From Syntrophaceae bacterium UBA4778 (GTDB taxonomy: Bacteria > Desulfobacterota > Syntrophia > Syntrophales > UBA4778): a stretch of DNA of 11,787 nucleotides. Positions within the stretch are counted from its first letter, which is position 1, and each line of letters opens with the position of its first letter. The notes below the pieces were generated by a model. It saw nothing but the letters and a program-made list of their open reading frames with translations. It was not told the DNA's origin and did not search any database. Both the position numbers and the translations under genes were made by a program. The DNA is taken from NCBI GenBank assembly GCA_002403175.1, contig DHHG01000168.1:57585-69371 (forward strand), in the 5' to 3' direction. Shown in pieces: positions 1 to 6,742 of this stretch.

Positions 1-20
1 ACACACGTGGGGATGAACCG
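1..20 (+). repeat. Partial CRISPR direct repeat (3' 20 nt)
   Basis: This is the 3' two-thirds of a I-E-like direct repeat. It holds the GTGGGG right arm of the stem and the conserved ATGAACCG tail that would form the downstream handle in crRNA. The left part is outside the window. Confidence 0.72.
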
Positions 21-49
21 AAAGTGATTAAGAGAATGATAATAATGGA

Positions 50-77
50 GTGTTCCTTACAAAATGGGCATGAGGCG
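50..77 (+). repeat. Degenerate terminal CRISPR repeat
   Basis: It begins GTGTTCC and ends with a tGGGcATGA-like block followed by CG, so the two ends of the repeat are recognisable while the stem is broken. Compared with bases 1-20 it needs one single-base gap and has five substitutions. It ends 24 bp before the stop codon of the convergent efflux gene. Confidence 0.5.
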
Positions 78-101
78 CAGGATGATCATGAATTGGAGTT
101 T

Positions 102-3100
102 CTATCTTTTAACCTGCCCCCCTGAAAGCCGATCCAGATCGGCCAGGGCAAGCTCGAAGCCCAGAAGCGCCTGGGTTTCATCGCTCTGGGCCCTTTTCAT
201 CGCTGCAATCGCTTCTGCATGCTGCGCGGTTTTCACGGTGCCCGCCTTGACTCCGTTTTCGCTCAGGCGAACCTTTTCCTTCTGGAGGACAACCGCTTCA
301 CGTGCGACTTCGATGATCATTCTTGTTTGTTCCAGTTTTCTGTATGCCTTGTCGATCTCAACCGTTACTCTTTTTTCAATCCTGTTCAAGTTCTCCCTGG
401 CCTGATCGAATTGCATCCGGCGCTGTCCTACGACTGCCTTGCGCTTGCCCCAATCGAAAATATTCCACGACATCTGCACACCGAGCATGCCGATATTTTG
501 ATCGACGAAGGGCACTCCATCCTGGAAGATATAGCTGCCGTAAATTCCGAGATCCGGGATGTATTCATATTTCGCCGCCTTGACAGCGCTCGCGGCTTTT
601 TTCACATTTTTCCGTGCCGCCTCTATTTCCGGATTTCTCGAAAGGGCATCCTTGAAATATTCTTCGCGGCTTCGCACCCGGGAATCCGTGGAAGGTGTTT
701 CGACCGGTTCGAGCAATGTGTCCAGAGGCAATCCCATCAGATCGTCCAATTCCACATTGATATCGGAAATCTGTATCTCCGCAGAAAGCAGGTTCTGTTT
801 TCCCTGAAGGAGAACCACCCTGCTCCCAGTCACGGCCACTTCCAGGAGATTTCCTGATTCAAGACCTTTTTCGCTTTCTCTGAGATTTTCTTCAGCTGCC
901 GCGATGCTTGCCTGGGACGCCTCCTTCTGTCTCTTAGCGATGAGCAATCCGTAATACAGCCGCCGCACGGCATAAACGATTTCCGTTTCCGCCTTTCTGA
1001 AATCTGCCTCTGCCATGCCCTGCTCGGCTGAGGCAATATGATCGGCCTGATTGATTTTGAGTAATTGGGTCAATGGTTGACTGAGGGTCGTATTGCTGAT
1101 CAGAACCGAACTCGAACCCTGTTCGATGTGCGTCTCTTGAGTCGGAAAAGGACCGAGCCCGGGAACGGTCCCCAGAGAGCCCGCCGGAAACGTGACCAGT
1201 TGCCTGTTTGTGATATTCATAAAATTCGAGCTATTGGTGAGATGCGGATAGTAGTCAGCGCGGGTTGCGTTGACTTTCTCCCTGTTTTCACGGACCCTCG
1301 CCTGTGCGATTTTGATAGATGAATTGTTGGCCAGCGCGAGATCTACGGCCTCTGAAAGGGTAATCTGCTTTGTTTCCGCCCAGGCACGGGCCGGGCCGAT
1401 CATACTTGGTCCGAACGAACCAGATCCCAGAAAAATTCCCGCTGCAACCACAATTCCGACGATGGTCTTTGGGGTCGGGGCATGTTTGCGAGAATGGACC
1501 ATTACGAATAGGACCGGAACTACGAGCAGGGTAAAGAACATGGAGAAAATGAGCCCCACCGCAATGACACTGGCTAGCGGACTCCACATGCTCGAACCGG
1601 AAAACATCATGGGGGTCACGCCGACGGCTGCCGCCATGGTGGTTAGAAAGATCGGGCGAAGTCTCCGCCGCCCGGCTTCAGTAGCAGCTTCCTCCAATGG
1701 ATGTCCCTTGGCGATATTGTCGTGAATAAAATCGAGAAGAATGATGGCGTTTCGAACCACCATTCCTGTAAGGCTGCTGAATCCAATAAATGCCATGAAG
1801 CCGAAAGAATTTCCGGTAATGAGGAGTCCGACCACTCCCCCCAGGACCATCAAAGGAATGGACGACATGACAATAAGAGTATCCGATACGGTTCTGAACT
1901 GAATCAGTATAACGAGAAAAATGGCTACCAGGCTGATATACAGGGATTTCATCATCTCGGGCATATTTCGGTCACGGTTAAATCTCTCGCCTCCGTACGT
2001 GATCCGGTATCCGGGGGGCAATTGCAGGGCTTTGATTTTCGGTTCAACCGTTTTCAAAAGGCTTGATGCAAAATAACCTTTTTTAGCGAAACTTTGGACA
2101 GTAAGTGTCCTGACACCGTTTCGATGAACGATTCGGCTTGTCTGCCATTCAGGTTTCAGGTTTGCGACGGAGCGAAGCGGTACGCGGGCATGCGTGAGGG
2201 GAGATGTCACATAGGTGTTTGCGACATCTGCAAAAGAGGAACGCGAATCCGGTTCGAGCCGGAAGAACATGGTAACGGGTCTGTCTCCTTCCCAGAATGT
2301 GCTCACCGGCGCGCCGTCGAATCCTCCGAACATCGCCTGAGATATGGAGGCGCTGGTCAGACCCAACCGGTTGGACAGCTCGTTTTGAACATTGATGTCA
2401 ACCATGAAGGAGTCGTTAAACCAATCGCTGTGCACGTAGAGAGAATAAGGCACGGCGGAAACGATTTTCTGCACTTCCGATCCCAGCCGTTTCAACTCGT
2501 TCAGGTCCTCGCCGGAAATTCGGATTTCAATCGGAGCTTCAAAAGGTTGTCCCTGCTGAAGCTCTTTCACCACAATCATGGCCTCGGGTACCAGCTTCGC
2601 GAGGTCCGAGCCCAGTTCGCTGACAAGCAGCGGTGTAATTTCGTGGGATGTGGTCGTAATGATCATTTGACCGTACGCCCCGTCCGGCTGCTGCGGAGTC
2701 ACACTGTAAAAGAATCTGGGTGTACCCTGACCGACAAAACTCGCGTAATGGACTACATCCGGCCTTTTTGAGAGGTGTTGCTCAATGCGTCGCATCATCG
2801 CATCAGTGGATTCAATGCGAGTTCCCTGCCTTGCCCAGACATCAATGACAAATTGATTGCGTTCGGCAGAAGGGAAAAATTCCTGGGGAACGAACTTCAT
2901 GAGAAAAACCCCGAGGCAGACGGCGCCGAGCCCGATAGAAATGGCCAAACCCTTCCGCTTCATGAAATAGATAATTGATTTATGGTAGGAATTTCTCAGG
3001 GCTTCCAGAACATTGAATTTCTCTTTGCCTTTCTCTTTCTGGCTTTGCCTGTGCTCATAGAGACCTTTTTTAATGAAAAAGCGACAGAGAATCGGAGTAA

Positions 3101-4541
3101 GCATGACCGCCACAATGAAGGAGACGGTGAGGGCGATGGAGACGGTCAGGGGAAGAGAAACGATATACTCTCCCATCCCTCCGGTGAGGACCAACAGAGG
3201 CAGAAAGGAACATACGATGGTCACGGTCGCGGAAAATACCGGCACGATAACATCCATTGCGGATCGCCAGGCTGCTTCCTCCCTCTTCACTTTCCGATCG
3301 AGAAGCTCCAAATAATTATCCGCAATCACAATGGCGTCGTCGACCACAATCCCGAGGACCACGATCAAGGCGGCAACGGAACATTGATGGATCTCTATCC
3401 CAAGGGCGTTCATAAGTCCCAGGGTAGTACAGATCGTAACGGGAATGGCGACAGCGGCAATGACTGCGACCCGAAGGGGCAAAAGGAGCATTGTGACCAG
3501 AATGACGGAACCGATTGCCAGCATGAATTCGTGACTGAGCCTTGTTACCCTGGCTTTCACAACCTCAGGCTGGTTGCAAATAAGACCGATGCTGAGATCA
3601 GGAGGCAGAATCGATTTCACCCGCGCCTTGAGGCCGGCAATATGGTCCCCAAGTTCGACCATGTTTTTGCCCTTTTGCATCTCGACAGATAAGAGGACAC
3701 TCGGTTCTCCGTCATACCGGGTCAGAAAGACCGGGTCCTGATATCTACGCTCGATGCGCGCGAAATCCCGAAGATGAACGGCCTGACCGTTTTTTGATAC
3801 GTCCAGGAGGAGAGTCCCGATCTGGTCTTCCGTGCGAAACAACCCTGTCGTCCGCAGAGGAATTTTGGCCTGCTCGGTGTCAAGACTTCCGGCCCCCCCG
3901 ATGACATTCCGTTGCTGCAGGGCCTGCATGACCCGAATGGGATCGATCATGTACTGAGACATTCGTTCCATGCTGGTTGTAATCAGGATCTGTTCGCTCT
4001 GCTCACCGTAGCGCTCCATTCTGCCCACGTCTTTTAACGTTCGCAGCTCATCCTGAATGCGCTCCGTGTACTCGTGCAGTTCCCGGTAACCATAACGTTT
4101 CCCATGCACAGCGGCCAGCATGGCAATTGTATCGCCGAAATTAGAGTTGATGATAGGACCTCGAACTCCTTCCGGAAACTCGGATCGTGCTTCGATCATT
4201 TCATTGCGCAGCTTGGCCCAGAAGAGTTCCGCATTCTTCACATAATCTTCCAACTCCACATTCACAAAAGCCAGCCCCGGACGGCTGGTGGAATAAGTTT
4301 TTTCCCGGTTCACCTCGGGAAATTTGAAGATATGTTTCTCAATGACCTTTGTGACCTGCTGCTCGACCTGCTCGGAAGTGGCTCCAGGGTACTGGGCAAT
4401 GACCAGCCCCGTTCGAATAGTGATGGACGGATCTTCGGAACGGGGCATTTTGAGAAAAGAATATAGTCCTACCGTCACCAGAACCGCTGTGATAACGATA
4501 GCAACTGCAGGATGCCGCAAAGAGAACTTGACCAGATTCAT
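102..4541 (-). CDS. RND efflux permease (HAE1/AcrB type) fused to a TolC-family outer-membrane factor
   Basis: This 1479-residue protein joins two normally separate pump parts. Residues 1-1024 are a full RND proton antiporter: TM1 near 12-30, porter loops, TM2-6 near 335-490, a second half with TM7 near 530-548, and TM8-12 near 865-1020. TM4 has the proton-relay pair D401-D402 in GIVVDDAIVIADN, which marks the hydrophobe/amphiphile (HAE) class rather than metal pumps. In TM10 the usual AcrB lysine is arginine (R930, GMVVRNAIILLDF). Residues 1025-1055 are basic then hydrophobic, ending AWA before E1056, like an internal signal peptide. Residues 1056-1479 are a TolC-like outer-membrane factor with two OEP repeats (starting near ITLSEAVDLALANN and SREEYFKDALSRNPEIEAARKN). 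The start is supported by GGGGAGG 9 nt upstream. The gene is last in an operon with the adaptor gene, 3 bp away. The pump would move hydrophobic compounds from inner membrane and periplasm to outside; the substrate cannot be read from sequence. No frameshift or stop is seen at the junction. Confidence 0.93.
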   Translation of the reverse strand: MNLVKFSLRHPAVAIVITAVLVTVGLYSFLKMPRSEDPSITIRTGLVIAQYPGATSEQVEQQVTKVIEKHIFKFPEVNREKTYSTSRPGLAFVNVELEDYVKNAELFWAKLRNEMIEARSEFPEGVRGPIINSNFGDTIAMLAAVHGKRYGYRELHEYTERIQDELRTLKDVGRMERYGEQSEQILITTSMERMSQYMIDPIRVMQALQQRNVIGGAGSLDTEQAKIPLRTTGLFRTEDQIGTLLLDVSKNGQAVHLRDFARIERRYQDPVFLTRYDGEPSVLLSVEMQKGKNMVELGDHIAGLKARVKSILPPDLSIGLICNQPEVVKARVTRLSHEFMLAIGSVILVTMLLLPLRVAVIAAVAIPVTICTTLGLMNALGIEIHQCSVAALIVVLGIVVDDAIVIADNYLELLDRKVKREEAAWRSAMDVIVPVFSATVTIVCSFLPLLVLTGGMGEYIVSLPLTVSIALTVSFIVAVMLTPILCRFFIKKGLYEHRQSQKEKGKEKFNVLEALRNSYHKSIIYFMKRKGLAISIGLGAVCLGVFLMKFVPQEFFPSAERNQFVIDVWARQGTRIESTDAMMRRIEQHLSKRPDVVHYASFVGQGTPRFFYSVTPQQPDGAYGQMIITTTSHEITPLLVSELGSDLAKLVPEAMIVVKELQQGQPFEAPIEIRISGEDLNELKRLGSEVQKIVSAVPYSLYVHSDWFNDSFMVDINVQNELSNRLGLTSASISQAMFGGFDGAPVSTFWEGDRPVTMFFRLEPDSRSSFADVANTYVTSPLTHARVPLRSVANLKPEWQTSRIVHRNGVRTLTVQSFAKKGYFASSLLKTVEPKIKALQLPPGYRITYGGERFNRDRNMPEMMKSLYISLVAIFLVILIQFRTVSDTLIVMSSIPLMVLGGVVGLLITGNSFGFMAFIGFSSLTGMVVRNAIILLDFIHDNIAKGHPLEEAATEAGRRRLRPIFLTTMAAAVGVTPMMFSGSSMWSPLASVIAVGLIFSMFFTLLVVPVLFVMVHSRKHAPTPKTIVGIVVAAGIFLGSGSFGPSMIGPARAWAETKQITLSEAVDLALANNSSIKIAQARVRENREKVNATRADYYPHLTNSSNFMNITNRQLVTFPAGSLGTVPGLGPFPTQETHIEQGSSSVLISNTTLSQPLTQLLKINQADHIASAEQGMAEADFRKAETEIVYAVRRLYYGLLIAKRQKEASQASIAAAEENLRESEKGLESGNLLEVAVTGSRVVLLQGKQNLLSAEIQISDINVELDDLMGLPLDTLLEPVETPSTDSRVRSREEYFKDALSRNPEIEAARKNVKKAASAVKAAKYEYIPDLGIYGSYIFQDGVPFVDQNIGMLGVQMSWNIFDWGKRKAVVGQRRMQFDQARENLNRIEKRVTVEIDKAYRKLEQTRMIIEVAREAVVLQKEKVRLSENGVKAGTVKTAQHAEAIAAMKRAQSDETQALLGFELALADLDRLSGGQVKR
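1374..1469 (-). other. Fusion junction: internal signal-peptide-like segment between RND and TolC parts
   Basis: This covers residues 1025-1056 of the fused efflux protein. Just before it lies a basic stretch (HSRKHAPTPK), then a hydrophobic core (TIVGIVVAAGIFLGSGSF), then GPARAWA followed by ETKQITL, where the mature TolC-type domain begins. RND proteins end in the cytoplasm after TM12, so one more in-to-out helix here is topologically what is needed to place the TolC part in the periplasm. AWA/E fits the small-x-small rule for signal peptidase I. Whether cleavage happens is inference. Confidence 0.6.
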
Positions 4542-4544
4542 GCG

Positions 4545-5726
4545 TTATTTCCTCCCCGGATTGATCCCTCCGGAAACTCCCCCCGTTGACAACAAGACTG
4601 TCGAACCCTCGCGGACCCTGTCCTGTCCTGCGATGACGATCTGCTCATCCCCGGTGAGCCCCTTTGCGATCTCTACATACCGGTCATGAACGGCGCCGAC
4701 CTCTACCCTTCTGGAATGTACGCGCTTCAAGTCAGGATAATACACGAAGACCATGGTTGCTCCCTGAGGATCACGCACGATCGCATCCCCCGGAATGGTT
4801 ATCAACTTTATTTTCTGTTTACAGCCAATCCGGGCTTCGGCAATCATTCCGACTCTGAGAACATGACCGGGGTTCGGAACTGTGATGCGGGTCATGTAGC
4901 TTCTGGTACCCTGATCTGCTGAAATATTGATCACCCGAATGACACCTTCAAACGACTTATCCGGCAGAGCCGGGAGGGTGATCGTCGCCTTCTGAGCGAT
5001 CCTGACCAGCTGGATATCGGTTTCCGGAATGCCGACGCTTACCTCTATAGGATCCATGCAAACGATTTCGAAAACAGGGCGGCCTGGGGCTACCATTTCA
5101 CCCGGCTCTGCGGAGCGCCGGGCAATAAATCCGCTTACGGGAGAATACAGGACGGTATCGGCCAGACGTTTTCTGGCCAGTTGTTCATTGGCTGTCGCCT
5201 GCTCGAGCTGTTGTCTGGAGGCATCATAAGCAGCCTTGAATTTCTGAAAATCATTAGGCGCCAGGCTCTTCGATTCGAAAAGATATTTCATGCGGCCGTA
5301 TTCGTCTTCCGAGCGATGAAAAGCAACACGGGCCTGTTCTGCCTGAGCGGCAACGGCCTTAACAGCCAGACGATAATCGACAGGATCAAGAGAAGCGAGA
5401 AACTGGCCCTCTTTGATGTAATCCCCTTCGCGGGGTCCTGACTTGGCCACCCTTCCCGAAACAAGAAAAGAGACCATCGACGGCGCACACGGCGACACGA
5501 CAGATCCGCTGACTGATACGCTTTGGAAATCCTCTACCATCCGAACCTTTCCCACACCCACGGGGATCGGAGCGATAACCTGTCCGTCTTTTTTTTCCGG
5601 AGAGCACGCAATGAACACGACAATGATCAGCAGAAAGAAAACTGATCCAGGCATCCTATAAAAAACATTTTGGGGCCGATTTAACTTGAACATCGGGGAG
5701 AGAGAAATGGATTTCATCATTTTCAT
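4545..5726 (-). CDS. RND efflux periplasmic adaptor subunit (membrane fusion protein), lipoprotein
   Basis: This is a 393-residue HlyD/AcrA-type adaptor that would bridge the RND permease and the TolC duct in the periplasm. A long basic N-terminus precedes a hydrophobic segment (VFFLLIIVVFIA) and C41, a lipobox-like site (FIAC; F at -3 is unusual). Ser follows the Cys, so the protein is probably lipid-anchored and not a secreted soluble form. The first lipoyl half is at about 75-120 (GRVAKSGPREGDYIKEGQFLA) and an alpha-hairpin coiled coil spans about 120-190. The second lipoyl half is at about 192-222 (LYSPVSGFIARRSAEPGEMV), the beta-barrel at about 225-305, and the membrane-proximal domain at about 305-380. 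The ATG overlaps the tetR stop as ATGA and has GAGGA 7 nt upstream. An internal Met25 would give a more usual signal length but has no good ribosome site. It works with the fused RND-TolC protein encoded 3 bp downstream. Confidence 0.93.
   Translation of the reverse strand: MKMMKSISLSPMFKLNRPQNVFYRMPGSVFFLLIIVVFIACSPEKKDGQVIAPIPVGVGKVRMVEDFQSVSVSGSVVSPCAPSMVSFLVSGRVAKSGPREGDYIKEGQFLASLDPVDYRLAVKAVAAQAEQARVAFHRSEDEYGRMKYLFESKSLAPNDFQKFKAAYDASRQQLEQATANEQLARKRLADTVLYSPVSGFIARRSAEPGEMVAPGRPVFEIVCMDPIEVSVGIPETDIQLVRIAQKATITLPALPDKSFEGVIRVINISADQGTRSYMTRITVPNPGHVLRVGMIAEARIGCKQKIKLITIPGDAIVRDPQGATMVFVYYPDLKRVHSRRVEVGAVHDRYVEIAKGLTGDEQIVIAGQDRVREGSTVLLSTGGVSGGINPGRK
4551..4557 (-). promoter_or_regulatory. 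Strong ribosome binding site for the RND-TolC gene
   Basis: The minus strand reads GGGGAGG 9 nt before the ATG at 4541. It lies inside the last codons of the adaptor gene (GGG AGG AAA TAA), so translation of the pump is probably coupled to that of the adaptor. Confidence 0.75.
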
Positions 5727-6379
5727 TTTACTTTCCTCTGCGATATTTTGGGTCCGTTCTTGTTCGCCTTCCCGGTTAGTCCGCGCATCAATAAATCAAC
5801 GACCGTTTTCTTCATTTTTTTTTGCTCGACCCAGAGAAATTCAGGGTGGCTGATAATAATGGAGATGACGCCATGAGCGCTCGCCCATAAAACCTGGGTC
5901 ACGGATTCCACGTCTCTCGCCCTATCAGATAGCTGCTGCATGGCTTCTTTTACATTCTGATGAAAGATATCATAAGCAGTAGCTGCCATGCTCCCGGGAG
6001 CTCGGAAATAGGTAGGATCGACAGTGGGAGTAACATTGGTCATGAAGGCAATCCGGTACCGGGCCGGATCGGAGAGGCCGAATTCGATATAGGCCAGCAT
6101 TGCCGCGCTCAGGCGTTTCACAGGGTCCTTTTCCTTATGGTTCACTGTGCGCAGAATTTCCACTACTTTACCGTAAACTTCCTCGCACAGGTGAAAGAGA
6201 AGATCGTTCTTATCTTTGAAGTAGAGGTAAATGGTGGCAGGCGTATATTCGATCCGTTTCGCAATGCGCCGCATCGAGAACTGCTCATAACTTTCATGAA
6301 CGAGTATCTCCCGCGCCGCATCCAGGATTTCCTGCCGGAGCGTTTCTTTTTGACGTTCTCGTCTCTCTTTAATTCCCAT
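5723..6379 (-). CDS. TetR/AcrR-family transcriptional repressor of the efflux operon
   Basis: This 218-residue protein has the standard TetR N-terminal helix-turn-helix at about 15-60 (EILDAAREILVHESYEQFSMRRIAKRIEYTPATIYLYFKDKNDLL; recognition helix around TPATIYLYF). The all-helical C-terminal ligand/dimer domain carries W165 and H169-G170 in LWASAHGVISI, as in the WHG group of TetR C-terminal domains. It is the first gene of the minus-strand operon: its stop codon overlaps the adaptor start by 4 bp (ATGA). It probably represses its own promoter, and so the whole pump operon, by binding the palindrome just upstream, with release when it binds a pump substrate. The ATG at 6379 has only a weak ribosome site (GGGATAAGC) but gives a normal-length N-terminus. 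The ligand is unknown. Confidence 0.92.
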   Translation of the reverse strand: MGIKERRERQKETLRQEILDAAREILVHESYEQFSMRRIAKRIEYTPATIYLYFKDKNDLLFHLCEEVYGKVVEILRTVNHKEKDPVKRLSAAMLAYIEFGLSDPARYRIAFMTNVTPTVDPTYFRAPGSMAATAYDIFHQNVKEAMQQLSDRARDVESVTQVLWASAHGVISIIISHPEFLWVEQKKMKKTVVDLLMRGLTGKANKNGPKISQRKVK

Positions 6380-6393
6380 GGCTTATCCCAGTT

Positions 6394-6420
6394 ATTTTAC
6401 TTAACAGTGTTTAGCAAAAT
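6394..6420. promoter_or_regulatory. Probable TetR operator (27-bp near-palindrome)
   Basis: The core on the plus strand is CTTAACAGTGTTTAG, centred on G6407. Extended outward through TTTT on the left and AAAA on the right, 11 of 13 base pairs around the centre are complementary. Size and AACA-N-TGTT style core fit TetR-family operators. It covers the predicted transcription start of tetR (about 6416) and ends 14 bp before the ATG, where a bound dimer would block RNA polymerase. Confidence 0.72.
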
Positions 6421-6422
6421 TC

Positions 6423-6449
6423 ATTATATGATTGAAATATACTTGTCAA
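6423..6449 (-). promoter_or_regulatory. Sigma-70-type promoter of the tetR-efflux operon
   Basis: Reading the minus strand, a perfect TTGACA (6449-6444) is followed after 15 bp by a perfect TATAAT (6428-6423). Both hexamers match consensus, but the spacer is shorter than the optimal 17 bp, which may lower basal activity. The predicted start of transcription falls inside the palindrome at 6394-6420, giving a leader of about 37 nt. Confidence 0.65.
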
Positions 6450-6530
6450 GGGATCTTTGGATCTTTGTACGTAAGCTACCATTCCGGAATTCATTGTAAG
6501 ATTGTTTATTGAACCGGCACTCGAATTCGG

Positions 6531-6546
6531 TTGGCATGTATATTGA
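6531..6546 (+). promoter_or_regulatory. Possible sigma-54 (-24/-12) promoter element for the kinase operon
   Basis: TTGGCATGTATATTGA resembles the sigma-54 consensus TTGGCACG-N4-TTGC: the -24 GG and the TTG of the -12 box fit, but the important C of the -12 GC is A. It would give a leader of about 185 nt before the kinase ATG. The co-encoded regulator is a sigma-54 activator, so autoregulation is conceivable. The missing GC makes this a weak call. Confidence 0.25.
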
Positions 6547-6742
6547 ATTAAGAGCTTATACTTAAGATCCTTAAATTCTAATGAATACGATTTCGGAAGA
6601 GCATTGATTCCTAAGTCTCTGTAATTTTAAATAATGTAGTATAGACGAAAAACTGAGCTAAATCAGATTCAGAATTTCCATATTCGATTTCATAACTACT
6701 ATGCACGAATCTTGACGGCAGGCCGACAGGAGATGATCATCG

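Larger units (their letters stand above)
1..77 (+). CRISPR. Distal end of a type I-E-like CRISPR array (cut by window edge)
   Basis: Bases 1-20 read ACACACGTGGGGATGAACCG. This matches the last 20 bases of the 29-bp type I-E repeat family, which has a CCCCRC-N4-GYGGGG stem and a GATGAACCG-like end. The CCCC arm would lie just outside the window. Bases 21-49 (29 nt) are spacer-like. Bases 50-77 start with GTGTTCC, the usual start of such repeats, and continue as a degraded copy: 14 of 20 positions match the visible repeat part with one gap. A degenerate last repeat is typical of the leader-distal end, and this orientation puts the leader to the left, outside the window. Caveats: only one partial good repeat is visible, the spacer is about 3 nt shorter than the usual 32, and no cas gene is in the window. 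Confidence 0.66.
6380..6742. other. Divergent A+T-rich intergenic region
   Basis: This region separates the minus-strand efflux operon from the plus-strand kinase gene. The tetR-proximal part holds the promoter and operator. The rest holds a tandem GGATCTTT pair (6451-6466), a 10-bp palindrome ATTCCGGAAT (6481-6490), an AACCG-N11-CGGTT inverted repeat (6512-6532), and a sigma-54-like element (6531-6546). No open reading frame of its own, tRNA or convincing terminator was seen. A weak TTGATT/TTAAAT pair with 17-bp spacing at about 6604-6632 could also serve the kinase gene. Confidence 0.6.

Noticed and set aside
78..101. Rho-independent terminator for the efflux operon
   Set aside because: There is only a short ATGATCAT palindrome with no following T-run on the minus strand; the CRISPR stem is farther on and is better explained as a repeat.
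1480..1500. Separate translation start for the TolC part at the in-frame ATG of MVHSRKHAP
   Set aside because: No ribosome binding sequence precedes it and the frame is continuous with the RND part. It stays possible in principle, but the sequence gives no support.
2982..3692. Plus-strand open frame of 236 residues within the efflux gene
   Set aside because: The composition is very rich in H, D, G, N and Q with no domain, as expected for the antisense of membrane-protein codons; the minus-strand RND protein is certain.
6451..6466. Tandem GGATCTTT GGATCTTT
   Set aside because: Only two copies of 8 bp; it may be chance in an A+T-rich spacer and no function can be assigned.
6733..6740. ATGATCAT shared between the kinase leader and the region near 83-90
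   Set aside because: An 8-bp palindrome occurring twice in 11.8 kb is not meaningful; it overlaps the kinase leader just after its ribosome site.
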